Positions 7,022 to 15,986 of a stretch of DNA of 64,000 nt are shown here, in pieces; position 1 is the first letter of the stretch; each line of letters opens with the position of its first letter. Source of the stretch: Rhodobacteraceae bacterium IMCC1909 (GTDB lineage Bacteria > Pseudomonadota > Alphaproteobacteria > Rhodobacterales > Rhodobacteraceae); contig JAPDHM010000001.1 in NCBI GenBank assembly GCA_030704425.1, forward strand, positions 1,054,001 through 1,118,000. Direction: 5' to 3'. Under the pieces are notes generated by a model. It saw only the letters and a list, made by a program, of their open reading frames with translations. It was not told the DNA's origin and made no database searches. Made by a program: the position numbers and the translations under genes.

Positions 7022-8578
7022 TCATTCCCACTCAATCGTCCCTGGAGGCTTGGAGGTAATATCATAGGTCACCCGGTTGATGCCTTGCACTTCGTTGATG
7101 ATACGCGTGGCTGTTTCGCCAAGGAATTCATGGGAAAACGGGTAGTAGTCCGCGGTCATGCCGTCGACAGATGTCACGGCCCGCAGGGCGCAGGCGAAAT
7201 CATAGGTTCGGCTGTCGCCCATAACGCCCACGGTGCGCACCGGTAGGATAGCGACAAAGGCTTGCCAGATCTCGTCATAAAGACCGTGCTTGCGGATTTG
7301 ATCAATGTAAATGGCATCGGCACGCCGCAAAATCTGCAGCTTTTCGCGAGTAATTACCCCTGGGCAGCGGATGGCTAGGCCGGGGCCAGGGAAGGGGTGG
7401 CGACCTATGAAAGAGGCGGGCAGGCCCAACTCGCGGCCCAAGGCACGCACTTCATCTTTGAACAGCTCACGCAAAGGCTCCACCAAGCTCAAGCCCATTT
7501 TTTCCGGCAATCCACCGACATTGTGATGCGACTTGATGGTCACCGATGGTCCACCCGAAAAGCTTACGCTTTCAATGACATCTGGGTACAAAGTGCCCTG
7601 AGCTAGGAATTTGGCGCCCCCGACATCTGACGCATGTTTTTGAAACACGTCGATAAACAACTTCCCAATGATCTTCCGCTTGGTTTCTGGATCAGATTGA
7701 CCATCCAGCGCGCTGAGAAAAAGCTCCTTCTCATCGGCATGGATGAAGCGCATATTGTAGTGATCGCGGAACATACCGATGACCTCTTCGGCCTCGCCTT
7801 GGCGCAACAAGCCATGGTCGACAAAAACACATGTCAGCTGGTCACCAATCGCCTCATGGATCAGAACCGCAGCAACAGAGCTGTCAACGCCGCCCGAAAG
7901 GCCGCAGATCACCTTTTGATCTCCCACTTGATCGCGAATGGCCTGTAGGGCCTGCTCGCGGTAAGCCCCCATGGTCCAATCGCCGGTAAATCCTGCACGG
8001 CGAATGAAATTCTCAAAAAGTTTTGCACCTTTGGGGGTGTGATGCACCTCTGGATGAAACTGCACGGCATAAAATTCGCGGGCCGGGTCAGCCGTCACTG
8101 CAAACGGCGCATTGGGAGAGGTGCCATAGACCTCGAATCCGGGCGCAATGGCGCTGACATGATCGCCATGGCTCATCCAGACCTGTTCTTCGCCCTCTTC
8201 AAACCAGCCTTCCAGAAGGCTTAGGGGGGCCTTTGGGCTCACATAGGCGCGGCCAAATTCCGCTGTTCCATGCCCGCGTTCCACTTTGCCGCCCAGACAG
8301 TGCATCATCACCTGTTGGCCATAACAAATTCCTAAAACCGGAATATTCATCTCAAACACAGCCATTGGAGGGCGTGGGGAGCCTTCATCAATCACTGAGG
8401 CAGGTCCGCCCGAAAGGATCACAGCTTTGGGCGCAAACTGCTGCAAAAACTCCTGCGTTACATTCTGAAACGGGTGTATTTCGCAATAAACATTAAGCTC
8501 GCGCAAACGCCGCGCGATAAGTTGCGTAACTTGACTGCCAAAGTCGATGATGAGTAATTTTTCATGCATATGTTCCAT
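7022..8578 (-). CDS. guaA: GMP synthase (glutamine-hydrolysing)
   Basis: A 518-residue enzyme that aminates XMP to GMP using glutamine and ATP. The N-terminal class I glutamine amidotransferase domain has the nucleophile Cys85 (GICYGQQ) and the His-x-Glu pair in QFHPEVHH. The ATP pyrophosphatase domain has GLSGGVDSS, and the C-terminal dimerisation domain ends with GTIEWE. A start at 8569 (MHEKLLIID) is also possible; the upstream GGGGG favours neither strongly. The final codons coincide with the repeat that borders the adjacent AT-rich insertion, yet the C-terminus remains intact. Confidence 0.97.
   Translation of the reverse strand: MEHMHEKLLIIDFGSQVTQLIARRLRELNVYCEIHPFQNVTQEFLQQFAPKAVILSGGPASVIDEGSPRPPMAVFEMNIPVLGICYGQQVMMHCLGGKVERGHGTAEFGRAYVSPKAPLSLLEGWFEEGEEQVWMSHGDHVSAIAPGFEVYGTSPNAPFAVTADPAREFYAVQFHPEVHHTPKGAKLFENFIRRAGFTGDWTMGAYREQALQAIRDQVGDQKVICGLSGGVDSSVAAVLIHEAIGDQLTCVFVDHGLLRQGEAEEVIGMFRDHYNMRFIHADEKELFLSALDGQSDPETKRKIIGKLFIDVFQKHASDVGGAKFLAQGTLYPDVIESVSFSGGPSVTIKSHHNVGGLPEKMGLSLVEPLRELFKDEVRALGRELGLPASFIGRHPFPGPGLAIRCPGVITREKLQILRRADAIYIDQIRKHGLYDEIWQAFVAILPVRTVGVMGDSRTYDFACALRAVTSVDGMTADYYPFSHEFLGETATRIINEVQGINRVTYDITSKPPGTIEWE
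7026..7036 (-). repeat. guaA-proximal att-like repeat
   Basis: The 11-base core TCCCACTCAAT lies inside the last codons of guaA and is repeated exactly at 6488-6498. Together the two copies delimit a 538-base AT-rich segment. Confidence 0.6.
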
Positions 8579-8732
8579 AGCCCCCGATATTCTGACCTTT
8601 AAAAAGGTTCAACCCAAGGAAAGAGAAGATTTTACAACTTATGTCGTTTTCCCGTCCGAAGTGGCGGAAATTAACGTCGCTTGGTTGAAGAAATGCCTAG
8701 AAGCAACGTAACAATCAATTAGGGGTTTCAAA

Positions 8733-10274
8733 ATGTCCGAGACACGAGCGCGCAGATCACGCAGCGGCGGTGGCGCCGCCCGCCGAGCCGAACGCACAGC
8801 GGTGAGCGTCGAAACAGAACGCTATCTAGAGCGCAATATCCCACTATATGAGTTCTTGGACGAAGCAACACTTGAAATCATAGAATATAATGCGGAAACC
8901 GTGCTTGAAGAAATCGGGGTGAACTTTGTGGACAGCCCGGAAGCCCTAGAGCGTTGGCGCTCAGTTGGGGCGACCATTGAGGGCGAGCGTGTTCGGATCC
9001 CGCGCGGTCTGGCGCGCGAGCTGTGCAAAACGGCGCCGTCGAAATTTGTGCAACATGCGCGCAACCCTGAGCGGAACGTGGAAATTGGCGGCAAAACTTT
9101 AGTGACGGCGCCCGTCTATGGCCCGCCCTTCGTGCGCGACCGCGATGGTGGCCGCCGGTATGCAACTTTGGCTGATTTTCAAAAGTTTGTAAAATTGGGC
9201 TATATGTCAAAATATCTGCACCATTCCGGCGGGACCGTTTGCGAACCCACCGATGTGCCAGTTAATAAGCGCCATCTGGATATGCTTTTGACGCATATGG
9301 TGTATAGCGATAAGCCGTTCATGGGGTCTGTGACCGAGCCAAGCCGCGCGCAGGACTCCGTCGAGATGTGCGAAATTTTGTTTGGAAAAAAGTTCATACA
9401 AAACAACACCGTGATGACATCGTTGATCAATATCAACAGCCCGCTCACCTTTGACAGCATTATGATGGGCGCTTTGGAGGTTTTTGCCTCCAACAATCAG
9501 GCCAGCATTATCTCGCCCTTCATCGTAGGCGGGGCGATGGCGCCGGTGTCGGTCGTGGGCACATTGACCCAGGTTCTGGCTGAAGTTTTGGCGGGTATCG
9601 CCTATAGTCAAATCATCAAGCCCGGGGCTCCCGTGATCTTTGGCACATTTGTGACCTCCATCGACATGAACTCCGGCGCACCGACCTTCGGCACGCCAGA
9701 GGCCAGCCAAATTCTTTACGGAGCCGGGCAGTTGGCCCGCCGGATGAACTTGCCGTTTCGCTCAGGCGGCGGGCTTTGTGGCTCGAAATTACCCGACGCG
9801 CAGGCGGCTTATGAGACCGCCAATACGCTCAACGCCGCGCTTTTGGGTGGGGTCAACTTTATGCTTCACTCCTGCGGCTGGCTGGAAGGTGGGCTTGTGG
9901 CGTCCTTTGAGAAATTCGTTATGGATGCTGACCACCTCGGCACTCTACAGAAAATGGGACTTGGGGTCTCAGCTGATGAAAACGGCCAAGCAATGGATGC
10001 CATCCGCGAGGTTGGGCCAAGCGGCCACTACCTCGGATGTGACCACACGCTAAAGAACTTCAAATCTGCGTTTTGGCGGTCGAATTTGTTTGACTACAAG
10101 CCCTTTGAGACCTGGTACGAAGAGGGCGCGCGCGACACCTATAGTTTGGCCGCAGAGCGCGTGGCCTCTCAATTGGCCAGCTATCAGCAACCGCCGCTCG
10201 ATCCTGAAATTTTGGCGGCGCTTGAGAAATATGTGGCCGACAAAAAAGCGGCGATGCCCGACGCTTTTGTCTAG
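8733..10274 (+). CDS. MttB/COG5598 family corrinoid methyltransferase (non-pyrrolysine)
   Basis: A 513-residue member of the trimethylamine methyltransferase (MttB) family. A basic low-complexity N-terminus (residues 1-25) is followed by a single long TIM-barrel domain with typical segments such as VTAPVYGPPF, TSLININSPLTFD and MLHSCGWLEGGL. No in-frame amber codon interrupts it, so it belongs to the larger branch without pyrrolysine. That branch includes enzymes demethylating glycine betaine or other quaternary amines. No corrinoid protein gene is seen in this window. The AGGGG upstream of the ATG acts as ribosome binding site. Finding it ~7.5 kb from a DMGDH-like gene fits a methylated-amine role, but the substrate is unproven. 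Confidence 0.87.
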   Translation: MSETRARRSRSGGGAARRAERTAVSVETERYLERNIPLYEFLDEATLEIIEYNAETVLEEIGVNFVDSPEALERWRSVGATIEGERVRIPRGLARELCKTAPSKFVQHARNPERNVEIGGKTLVTAPVYGPPFVRDRDGGRRYATLADFQKFVKLGYMSKYLHHSGGTVCEPTDVPVNKRHLDMLLTHMVYSDKPFMGSVTEPSRAQDSVEMCEILFGKKFIQNNTVMTSLININSPLTFDSIMMGALEVFASNNQASIISPFIVGGAMAPVSVVGTLTQVLAEVLAGIAYSQIIKPGAPVIFGTFVTSIDMNSGAPTFGTPEASQILYGAGQLARRMNLPFRSGGGLCGSKLPDAQAAYETANTLNAALLGGVNFMLHSCGWLEGGLVASFEKFVMDADHLGTLQKMGLGVSADENGQAMDAIREVGPSGHYLGCDHTLKNFKSAFWRSNLFDYKPFETWYEEGARDTYSLAAERVASQLASYQQPPLDPEILAALEKYVADKKAAMPDAFV

Positions 10275-10296
10275 GGCATTGGCCTTTGGTCCTTAG

Positions 10297-10349
10297 GTCT
10301 TTTTAAGACTGCTGTATTCTGCCGATATGGCAATAAGATATCGGATGCG
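10297..10349 (+). other. Two hairpins in the mttB 3' UTR
   Basis: GTCTT-TTT-AAGAC (10297-10309) and CCGATAT-nine-base loop-ATATCGG (10322-10344) precede the terminator hairpin at 10350. The three stacked structures are more than a simple terminator needs and could be a 3'-UTR-derived small RNA. Confidence 0.4.
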
Positions 10350-10381
10350 GCGCGCTGGGGAATACTCAGCGCGCTTTTCTT
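10350..10381 (+). terminator. Rho-independent terminator after the MttB-family gene
   Basis: A perfect eight-base stem GCGCGCTG/CAGCGCGC with a nine-base loop is followed by TTTTCTTT. It begins 76 bases beyond the stop codon and also lies just past the stop of the convergent DUF6477 gene. Confidence 0.8.
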
Positions 10382-10388
10382 TGCGCAA

Positions 10389-10574
10389 TCAGTTGTAAGT
10401 CTCTTCAATGTCAAACAAGAAATCGAGTTGGCCGGTTTTGCTGCGGTGGAGCGACCCTCCTAAGAGCACCGGAAGATGGCGGCTGGGATCATAACTGGCC
10501 AGCCCATTACGCACCGCCTCTAACATGAGCTTGGGACGTTTGAGAGTGTTCAATCTGAGTTCAATGTGCCGCAT
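10389..10574 (-). CDS. DUF6477 family small protein
   Basis: A 61-residue soluble protein with the pattern LNTLKRPKLMLEAVRNGL, then YDPSRHLPVLLGG, typical of the Rhodobacterales DUF6477 family. The ATG at 10574 is preceded by a strong GGAGGT at a seven-base spacing; the in-frame GTG at 10577 is a weaker candidate. It is divergent from the DUF6456 gene, an arrangement I associate with these two families in this order. Function unknown. Confidence 0.75.
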   Translation of the reverse strand: MRHIELRLNTLKRPKLMLEAVRNGLASYDPSRHLPVLLGGSLHRSKTGQLDFLFDIEETYN

Positions 10575-10708
10575 CACGCACCTCCATTTTGAGAAACAAC
10601 CCTCAGGCTGGCACAGGTGCCTAGGGTTTTGCGTCTCGCGGCGTTTGGCGTTCGGTCAATTCATAGATCGGCTAATTTTATCCATCATTCTTTCAGGTTT
10701 AGAGCGAA

Positions 10709-10732
10709 TTAACCAAGGCGTAATAATTATTA
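10709..10732. promoter_or_regulatory. CtrA-like box and 12-base palindrome between DUF6477 and DUF6456
   Basis: TTAA-CCAAGGC-GTAA at 10709-10723 differs by one base from the CtrA consensus TTAA-N7-TTAA. It abuts the perfect palindrome TAATAATTATTA at 10721-10732. Both lie in an AT-rich, 241-base divergent intergenic region. Regulation by CtrA is only a suggestion from the motif. Confidence 0.3.
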
Positions 10733-10815
10733 CAATAATACTAATGCAACCTGTGAGAAGATTGGTGTCTGGAGTGCGTATCTCACAATTTGACTTTTCG
10801 AACGGTCGAGGCGGC

Positions 10816-11850
10816 GTGCCACATTCGAAAATGCCTGTCTGGATGCCTCATGCGGTCAAGCTGTATCTGGCCCATAAAGAGCATGGACATTCTATTCGCA
10901 GTTTGGCCCAGTATTCTGGTGTTCACCCGTCAACGGTGTCGCGCTCTGTCCGCAAGATTGAGACATTGCGTGACGATCCTCTTATCGATCACGCGGTCCA
11001 AGAATTGAGCAAATACTGCTTGGAATCAGCGCCCCGGCGCTTTGAGGATAAACCCATGAGCTCTCACAACCCTGACCCAAACCCCCTGTGCTACCCGGCC
11101 TCTCTGGGTGCGCCGAGCATCACCGCCTTGCGGTATTTGGCACGAAAAAATACCGTCTTAGCTTTGGTGCAGGGGCTTGAATTGGCGGTTATTTTCCGTG
11201 AGGCGGTTCAGGAACAGGTTGAGAAATTGGGCACGCTTGATCGGGCGCAGGTCATAGCCATGACCATGCAAGATTGGCTCAAATATGACGATCCGCAAGC
11301 GCGGATCATGCGCTTTCATCTTACAGATGTCGGTTTAAAACTGCTGGCAAGACTTGAGGAGGCCGATACGAATGAATCCGAAGGCCGAGAGGGCGGGCCC
11401 TCCGACCCCGTCAGCCGTGGGCGATTGCGCTACGGCCAGGCGATCAGCCCGGTGCACGCTTTGGCGCGCCGTCGCAACAAAGATGGCGAGCCATATATTT
11501 CACGCAGCCTTGTGAAACAGGCGGAGCGGTTACGGGAGGATTATGAATTGGCGCTGCTCGAAAGCAACGCGCCCATCGATTGGCTCGGGGCCATTCGCTC
11601 CGGCTTGAACCGGATGTCTCAGGCGCCCGCAGCCTCAGCGCTTTATCGCGCGCGCTCCGCTTTGGCAGATTTGGGACCAGGTCTTGGCGATGTGGCGCTG
11701 CGCTGTTGTTGCCGGCTCGAGGGGCTTGAGGCCGTGGAGCAGACCATGGCTTGGTCAGCGCGCTCTGGCAAAATCGTGTTGCGCATTGCTCTGCAAAGGC
11801 TGGCGCGCCATTACGAAGACACGCAAGCGGCTGAAGCCTTGGTCGGTTAA
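10816..11850 (+). CDS. DUF6456 domain-containing protein with N-terminal helix-turn-helix
   Basis: About 344 residues. The N-terminal part (HGHSIRSLAQYSGVHPSTVS) is a helix-turn-helix, so DNA binding is likely. The C-terminal 180 residues (RGRLRYGQAISPVHALARR, YISRSLVKQAERLREDYELA, then LEGLEAVEQTMAWSARSGK) match the alphaproteobacterial DUF6456 domain. The start is uncertain: GTG 10816 has GAGG close upstream, ATG 10831 follows in frame, and the frame is open back to 10525. Function is not established. Confidence 0.75.
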   Translation: MPHSKMPVWMPHAVKLYLAHKEHGHSIRSLAQYSGVHPSTVSRSVRKIETLRDDPLIDHAVQELSKYCLESAPRRFEDKPMSSHNPDPNPLCYPASLGAPSITALRYLARKNTVLALVQGLELAVIFREAVQEQVEKLGTLDRAQVIAMTMQDWLKYDDPQARIMRFHLTDVGLKLLARLEEADTNESEGREGGPSDPVSRGRLRYGQAISPVHALARRRNKDGEPYISRSLVKQAERLREDYELALLESNAPIDWLGAIRSGLNRMSQAPAASALYRARSALADLGPGLGDVALRCCCRLEGLEAVEQTMAWSARSGKIVLRIALQRLARHYEDTQAAEALVG

Positions 11851-11937
11851 CGCCTCAGTGCATAACGGATATTCCCAACCTTGGGGGTGGCTGTTTACGC
11901 GGGTTGTGTTAGTTTAAAGCAACTGAGGACGACTGAC

Positions 11938-12885
11938 ATGCGTGATTTAAAAATTCCCGAGCAACGCCATCCTGAAAAAGCCAAACGGCCGGACAATCCG
12001 CAGCCGAAAAAGCCGGCTTGGATTCGTGTGAAAGCCCCTGTGGGGCAAGGCTATCAAGAAACACGCAAAATCATGCGTGACAATAAGCTTGTGACTGTCT
12101 GTGAAGAGGCCGGCTGCCCCAATGTGGGGGAATGCTGGAATCAAGGCCATGCCACAATGATGATCATGGGGGAGGTCTGCACAAGGGCCTGTACCTTTTG
12201 CAATATTGCCACCGGAAAACCGCCAGAAGATTTAGATGCGTTCGAGCCGGGCCGGGTGGCCGATGCCGTAAAAAAATTAGGGCTCAACCACGTTGTGGTC
12301 ACCTCAGTGGATCGCGACGATATCGAAGATGGCGGTGCGGCGCATTTCGCCCAAACCATTCGCGCAATTCGCAAGCAATCGCCCAGCACAACCATTGAGA
12401 TCCTCACACCTGATTTTATTCGTTGCGCCCCTGAAGCCTTGGAAGAGGTTGTGGCGGCGAAACCCGATGTGTTTAACCACAATCTAGAAACCGTCCCCGG
12501 TCTCTACCCTGAAGTGCGCCCCGGCGCGCGGTATTTTTACTCACTGCGTTTGCTGCAAAGGGTCAAGGAGCTTGATCCCACGATGTTTACCAAATCGGGC
12601 ATAATGGTTGGTTTGGGTGAGGATCGCCAAGCTGTGCATCAGGTCATGGATGATATGCGCGCGGCCAATGTAGATTTTATCACCATCGGCCAATATCTCC
12701 AACCGACGCTCAAACATCACCGGGTTGACCGATTTGTTACGCCAGAGGAATTTGCCAGCTATGAGAAAGCGGCCAAAGGGAAGGGATTCTTGATGGTCTC
12801 AGCGACCCCCTTAACCCGCAGTTCCTATCACGCGGGTGACGATTTTGCGAAAATGCAACAGGCACGGCAGGCGGCGCAGGGTTAG
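11938..12885 (+). CDS. lipA: Lipoyl synthase
   Basis: A 315-residue radical SAM enzyme that inserts sulfur into protein-bound octanoyl groups to make lipoyl cofactors. The auxiliary cluster motif [12 protein letters not shown] (Cys-x4-Cys-x5-Cys) is followed by the radical SAM motif CTRACTFC (Cys-x3-Cys-x2-Cys). The C-terminal serine motif is in LTRSSYHAG. The ATG at 11938 has GAGGA about ten bases upstream; the longer open frame from 11881 is not needed. Confidence 0.96.
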   Translation: MRDLKIPEQRHPEKAKRPDNPQPKKPAWIRVKAPVGQGYQETRKIMRDNKLVTVCEEAGCPNVGECWNQGHATMMIMGEVCTRACTFCNIATGKPPEDLDAFEPGRVADAVKKLGLNHVVVTSVDRDDIEDGGAAHFAQTIRAIRKQSPSTTIEILTPDFIRCAPEALEEVVAAKPDVFNHNLETVPGLYPEVRPGARYFYSLRLLQRVKELDPTMFTKSGIMVGLGEDRQAVHQVMDDMRAANVDFITIGQYLQPTLKHHRVDRFVTPEEFASYEKAAKGKGFLMVSATPLTRSSYHAGDDFAKMQQARQAAQG

Positions 12886-12938
12886 GGCCAAAGGCTGCGT
12901 TAAAACCCTATGCCGGCGCGATGCGAATTCACCGTCAA

Positions 12939-13079
12939 TCAATCTGGCCAGCCGATCAATCGCTCGATGCCAAAGAGGACCAAAGCGAACCCTACAACGG
13001 CAATCCATAAGAGGATGGTTTTTTTCGAGGGTGGATGGCGCGCAATCTGCGCCATTTTTAGAAAAAATCTTGGGTTCAT
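12939..13079 (-). CDS. 46-residue single-span membrane protein coupled to hpt
   Basis: A short frame running from ATG at 13079-13077 to TGA at 12941-12939. The start overlaps the hpt stop as ATGA (13076-13079), the usual sign of translational coupling. The product has a basic N-terminus ([20 protein letters not shown]), one hydrophobic helix ([18 protein letters not shown]) and a short polar tail ending IGWPD. I have the impression that similar short proteins occur after hpt in other Rhodobacterales, but I cannot name a family. Function unknown. Confidence 0.7.
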   Translation of the reverse strand: MNPRFFLKMAQIARHPPSKKTILLWIAVVGFALVLFGIERLIGWPD

Positions 13080-13612
13080 GTAAAACGAACTTTTCCAATA
13101 AAGGGCAGGTTGCGGTTGCGTTGGGCGAAATCAATACCATAGCCTACCACAAACTCATCTGGAATTTCAAAGCCTAAGAAGTCAGTCTTAATGTCAACCT
13201 CGCGTCGTGAGGGCTTGTCCAACAAGGCGATGGTTCGCATGCGTTTGGGTTGACGGCGCACAATATGCTCGGTGACATTCTTCATCGTGTGGCCGGTGTC
13301 GACGATGTCCTCGACAATAAGGACGTCACGATTCTCGATGGTTCCACGCAGATCCTTCAATATACGCACTTCACGCGAGCTTTCCATGGCGTCGCCATAG
13401 CTGCTGACCTCCAGGAAATCGACCTCAATCGGCAAATTAATCTCGCGCACCAAATCAGCAATGAAAACAAATGAGCCACGCAAAAGTCCGACCACCACGA
13501 GTTTATCAGTATCTGCAAATTCTTGCTCAATTTCTGCGGCCAATTGCTCTATTCTGGCCGCGATAGACTTGGCAGAAATCATATTGTCGATGATATAAGG
13601 TTTTTGCGACAT
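13076..13612 (-). CDS. hpt: Hypoxanthine phosphoribosyltransferase
   Basis: A 178-residue purine salvage enzyme that converts hypoxanthine (and guanine) with PRPP to IMP (or GMP). The PRPP-binding motif is [14 protein letters not shown] near residue 100, and DFLEVSSYG precedes it. The C-terminal Lys/Asp region is [17 protein letters not shown]. The start at 13612 (MSQKPYIID) has GAGGG at a good distance; the open frame continues to 13678 but that would reach the divergent neighbour. Confidence 0.93.
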   Translation of the reverse strand: MSQKPYIIDNMISAKSIAARIEQLAAEIEQEFADTDKLVVVGLLRGSFVFIADLVREINLPIEVDFLEVSSYGDAMESSREVRILKDLRGTIENRDVLIVEDIVDTGHTMKNVTEHIVRRQPKRMRTIALLDKPSRREVDIKTDFLGFEIPDEFVVGYGIDFAQRNRNLPFIGKVRFT

Positions 13613-13677
13613 AGTACCCTCTTGAATTTTCCCCAGCTTTCTAGGACATCTTGCGCTCAAAGTCAGCGGGAAACACA

Positions 13678-14133
13678 ATGCCTACGCATAATGAAACAAA
13701 AATTTTGCCATATTCTGCGCAGGGCATGTATGATTTGGTCGCAGATGTGGCCTCATACCCGGAATTTTTGCCTTGGTGTGCCGCCGCGCGCGTGAAATCG
13801 GTGACCGATGAGGGATCGCGGCAAATCATGGCGGCGGATCTTGTTATCTCTTTTAAAGTGTTTCGCGAACGCTTCGGCAGTCAGGTGATCTTGCATCCCA
13901 AGGATAAGTTCATCGACACCCAATATCTCGATGGACCATTCAAATATATGAAATCGACCTGGAAGTTTGAGGATGTATCCGAAGGCTGCGCTGTTACATT
14001 CTTTGTAGATTTCGAGTTCAAGAACGCCATTTTACAAGGTGTGATTGGTCTGGTCTTCAATGAGGCGATGCTGCGGATCGTACGAGCGTTTGAGACCCGA
14101 GCGGATGCGCTCTATGGGCAAGCCCGGCCATAA
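13678..14133 (+). CDS. RatA/COQ10-like START domain protein
   Basis: A 151-residue protein of the COQ10/RatA branch of the START (SRPBCC) fold. It shows the typical opening [33 protein letters not shown] and the C-terminal helix [21 protein letters not shown], each part separated by the sheet region. The family binds ubiquinone in mitochondria and alphaproteobacteria and has been annotated as the RatA toxin in E. coli. Here ubiquinone chaperoning for respiration is the more likely role. It is divergent from hpt and followed by a terminator. Confidence 0.85.
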   Translation: MPTHNETKILPYSAQGMYDLVADVASYPEFLPWCAAARVKSVTDEGSRQIMAADLVISFKVFRERFGSQVILHPKDKFIDTQYLDGPFKYMKSTWKFEDVSEGCAVTFFVDFEFKNAILQGVIGLVFNEAMLRIVRAFETRADALYGQARP

Positions 14134-14161
14134 AAAAGGCCCCCAAATGGGAGCCTTTTTC
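14134..14161 (+). terminator. Terminator after the RatA/COQ10-like gene
   Basis: AAGGCCCCC-AAAT-GGGAGCCTT (one mismatch) followed by TTTTT, starting right after the stop codon. The A-rich left arm could let it work for the convergent amtB transcript as well. Confidence 0.8.
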
Positions 14162-14179
14162 GATTATTTTCCTTAGGTT

Positions 14180-15367
14180 TTATGACGTGTGATCATAGGC
14201 GCGCTCACCATGGGCAGCCAGATCCAACCCGGTGTATTCGTCTTCTTCACTGACCCGCAGAGGGGTCACGAGTGACACGAGCTTGACCAGTAGCACGGTC
14301 ACAACCACCGTGAAGATGCCGACAATGACAAGGCTGCCAATTTGCGCGACCCATGCGCCTGCTCCAAAGACTGCGATCATGATGGTTCCAAATATCCCGC
14401 CGACACCGTGGACGGCGAAGACGTCCAAAGTATCGTCTATTTTCAAGCTGTTGCGCACCAGATTCACCGATTCCTGGCACAGGATACCTGCGACTGAACC
14501 GATGAGGAGTGCCTCAATCGGACCAACGAAGCCAGAAGCTGGTGTGATAGAGGCCAGACCTGCAATCGTGCCGGTGACCATACCCACTAGTGAGGCTTTG
14601 CCGTATTTAATCCGCTCCCAGAGCGCCCAGGTGAGCGAGGCCGCTGCGGCAGAAATATGCGTAACCGTCACAGCCATAGCTGCACCGCCATCGGCCGCCA
14701 ATTGCGATCCGCCGTTAAAGCCGAACCAACCAACCCAAAGCATCGCAGCCCCGAGCATGACAAAGCCAGGGTTATGCGGTGGGGTGGTTGTATTGCGCCG
14801 CGCGCCAAGCATCACTGCAATGACCAATGCCGCCAGCCCCGCCGTTTCATGCACCACAACACCGCCCGCGAAATCCTTTAATCCAGTAGCGCCAAACAGG
14901 CCGCCATCGGCCAGGAAACCGCCTCCCCAGACCCAATGGACAACCGGCGCATAGCAAAGCAGCATCCAAAGCCCGGAAAATGTCATCACAAACCCAAAGC
15001 CGATCCGCTCGACATAGGCGCCGACGATCAAGGCGGGGGTGATGATGGCGAAGGTCATTTGAAAGGCAAAGAACAGAACTTCTGGCAGGGTGGTGCCATC
15101 GCGGACGGTACTGGCGTCAACACCGTTCAGGAACACATGGCTCAGACCACCCCAATAGCCGGAGGTGCCAGAACCAAAGGCGATGGAATAGCCGAAGGCC
15201 AACCAAAGCACACTCATGAGACAAGCAATGCCGAAACATTGCATAAATACACTCAGAACATTCCGCGCGCGCACCAGCCCCCCGTAAAACAGAGCCAGCC
15301 CAGGCAGAGTCATGAATAGCACCAATGCCGTGGCAACAATAATCCAAGCTGTATCAGCAGCGTTCAT
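14180..15367 (-). CDS. amtB: Ammonium transporter
   Basis: A 395-residue Amt-family channel with about eleven transmembrane helices. The twin-histidine pair that lines the pore is present in GGVVVHETAG and FAVHGVGGIFG. The family signatures LALFYGGLVRARN and DFAGG are also present. No cleavable signal peptide is obvious. A glnK gene, which often accompanies amtB, is not next to it on either side. A GGAGGTT ribosome binding site precedes the ATG. It lies ~2.4 kb from the ntr gene run, though not in the same operon. Confidence 0.95.
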   Translation of the reverse strand: MNAADTAWIIVATALVLFMTLPGLALFYGGLVRARNVLSVFMQCFGIACLMSVLWLAFGYSIAFGSGTSGYWGGLSHVFLNGVDASTVRDGTTLPEVLFFAFQMTFAIITPALIVGAYVERIGFGFVMTFSGLWMLLCYAPVVHWVWGGGFLADGGLFGATGLKDFAGGVVVHETAGLAALVIAVMLGARRNTTTPPHNPGFVMLGAAMLWVGWFGFNGGSQLAADGGAAMAVTVTHISAAAASLTWALWERIKYGKASLVGMVTGTIAGLASITPASGFVGPIEALLIGSVAGILCQESVNLVRNSLKIDDTLDVFAVHGVGGIFGTIMIAVFGAGAWVAQIGSLVIVGIFTVVVTVLLVKLVSLVTPLRVSEEDEYTGLDLAAHGERAYDHTS

Positions 15368-15506
15368 AGTAACCTCCTAAACATGTGCCGGCCTTTTCGA
15401 CCATAAGCACAGGTGATGGAAAGCGTCATGCCGAGCGCGCCGATGTTTTTCAGGGCTTATTCAAGGTTTGCATAAATTTTGGGCGAAAATAACGCGCCGG
15501 GTTTAA

Positions 15507-15986
15507 TCAATGGGCTAAGTTGAGATGCATATAGATTAAGTTTAAGGCATGATTTAAAGAGGCCTGGCGCACCGCGGCCCGGCCCAGCGCGCCAAATTCC
15601 TCGGTTTCGCTTTGGGTGCCGTGAGCGCTGGCTAGGGCAAAACATACGCGGCCCTCGGGCTTAATTTCAGAGCCACCCGGCCCCGCAATGCCGCTGACTG
15701 AGATTGCGAGATCGGCCTGTGACTGGCGCAATGCGCCTTCAGCCATTTCGCGCGCCACGGGTTCCGAGACAGCGCCGTAATCGGCAAGGGTCTTTTGGCG
15801 CACCCCAAGCATCTTCTGCTTTGCCCCATTGGAATAGGTGACAAAGCCTTGTTCAAATATGGCTGAACTGCCAGCAATATCTGTCAAAGCGGCGCTAATC
15901 ATCCCGCCCGTGCAGCTTTCAGCACAGGTGATTTTCAGCCCAAAAGCCTGGGCCTTGCGCAAGATCTCTTCGGCGATAGGGCTCAT
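15507..15986 (-). CDS. pncC: CinA C-terminal family nicotinamide-nucleotide amidohydrolase
   Basis: A 159-residue stand-alone CinA C-terminal domain, which deamidates NMN to nicotinate mononucleotide in NAD recycling. Signature motifs are ITCAESCTGGMISAALTDI near residue 20 and SVSGIAGPGGSE near residue 97. The start overlaps the stop of pgpA as ATGA, so it is the last gene of an ispDF-pgpA-pncC transcript. Confidence 0.9.
   Translation of the reverse strand: MSPIAEEILRKAQAFGLKITCAESCTGGMISAALTDIAGSSAIFEQGFVTYSNGAKQKMLGVRQKTLADYGAVSEPVAREMAEGALRQSQADLAISVSGIAGPGGSEIKPEGRVCFALASAHGTQSETEEFGALGRAAVRQASLNHALNLIYMHLNLAH

Noticed and set aside
8733-10274. Pyrrolysine-containing methyltransferase
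   Set aside because: The frame is continuous with no in-frame TAG, so it is the non-pyrrolysine type.
14180-15367. amtB-glnK operon
   Set aside because: No PII-like frame (about 112 residues) lies on either side of amtB.
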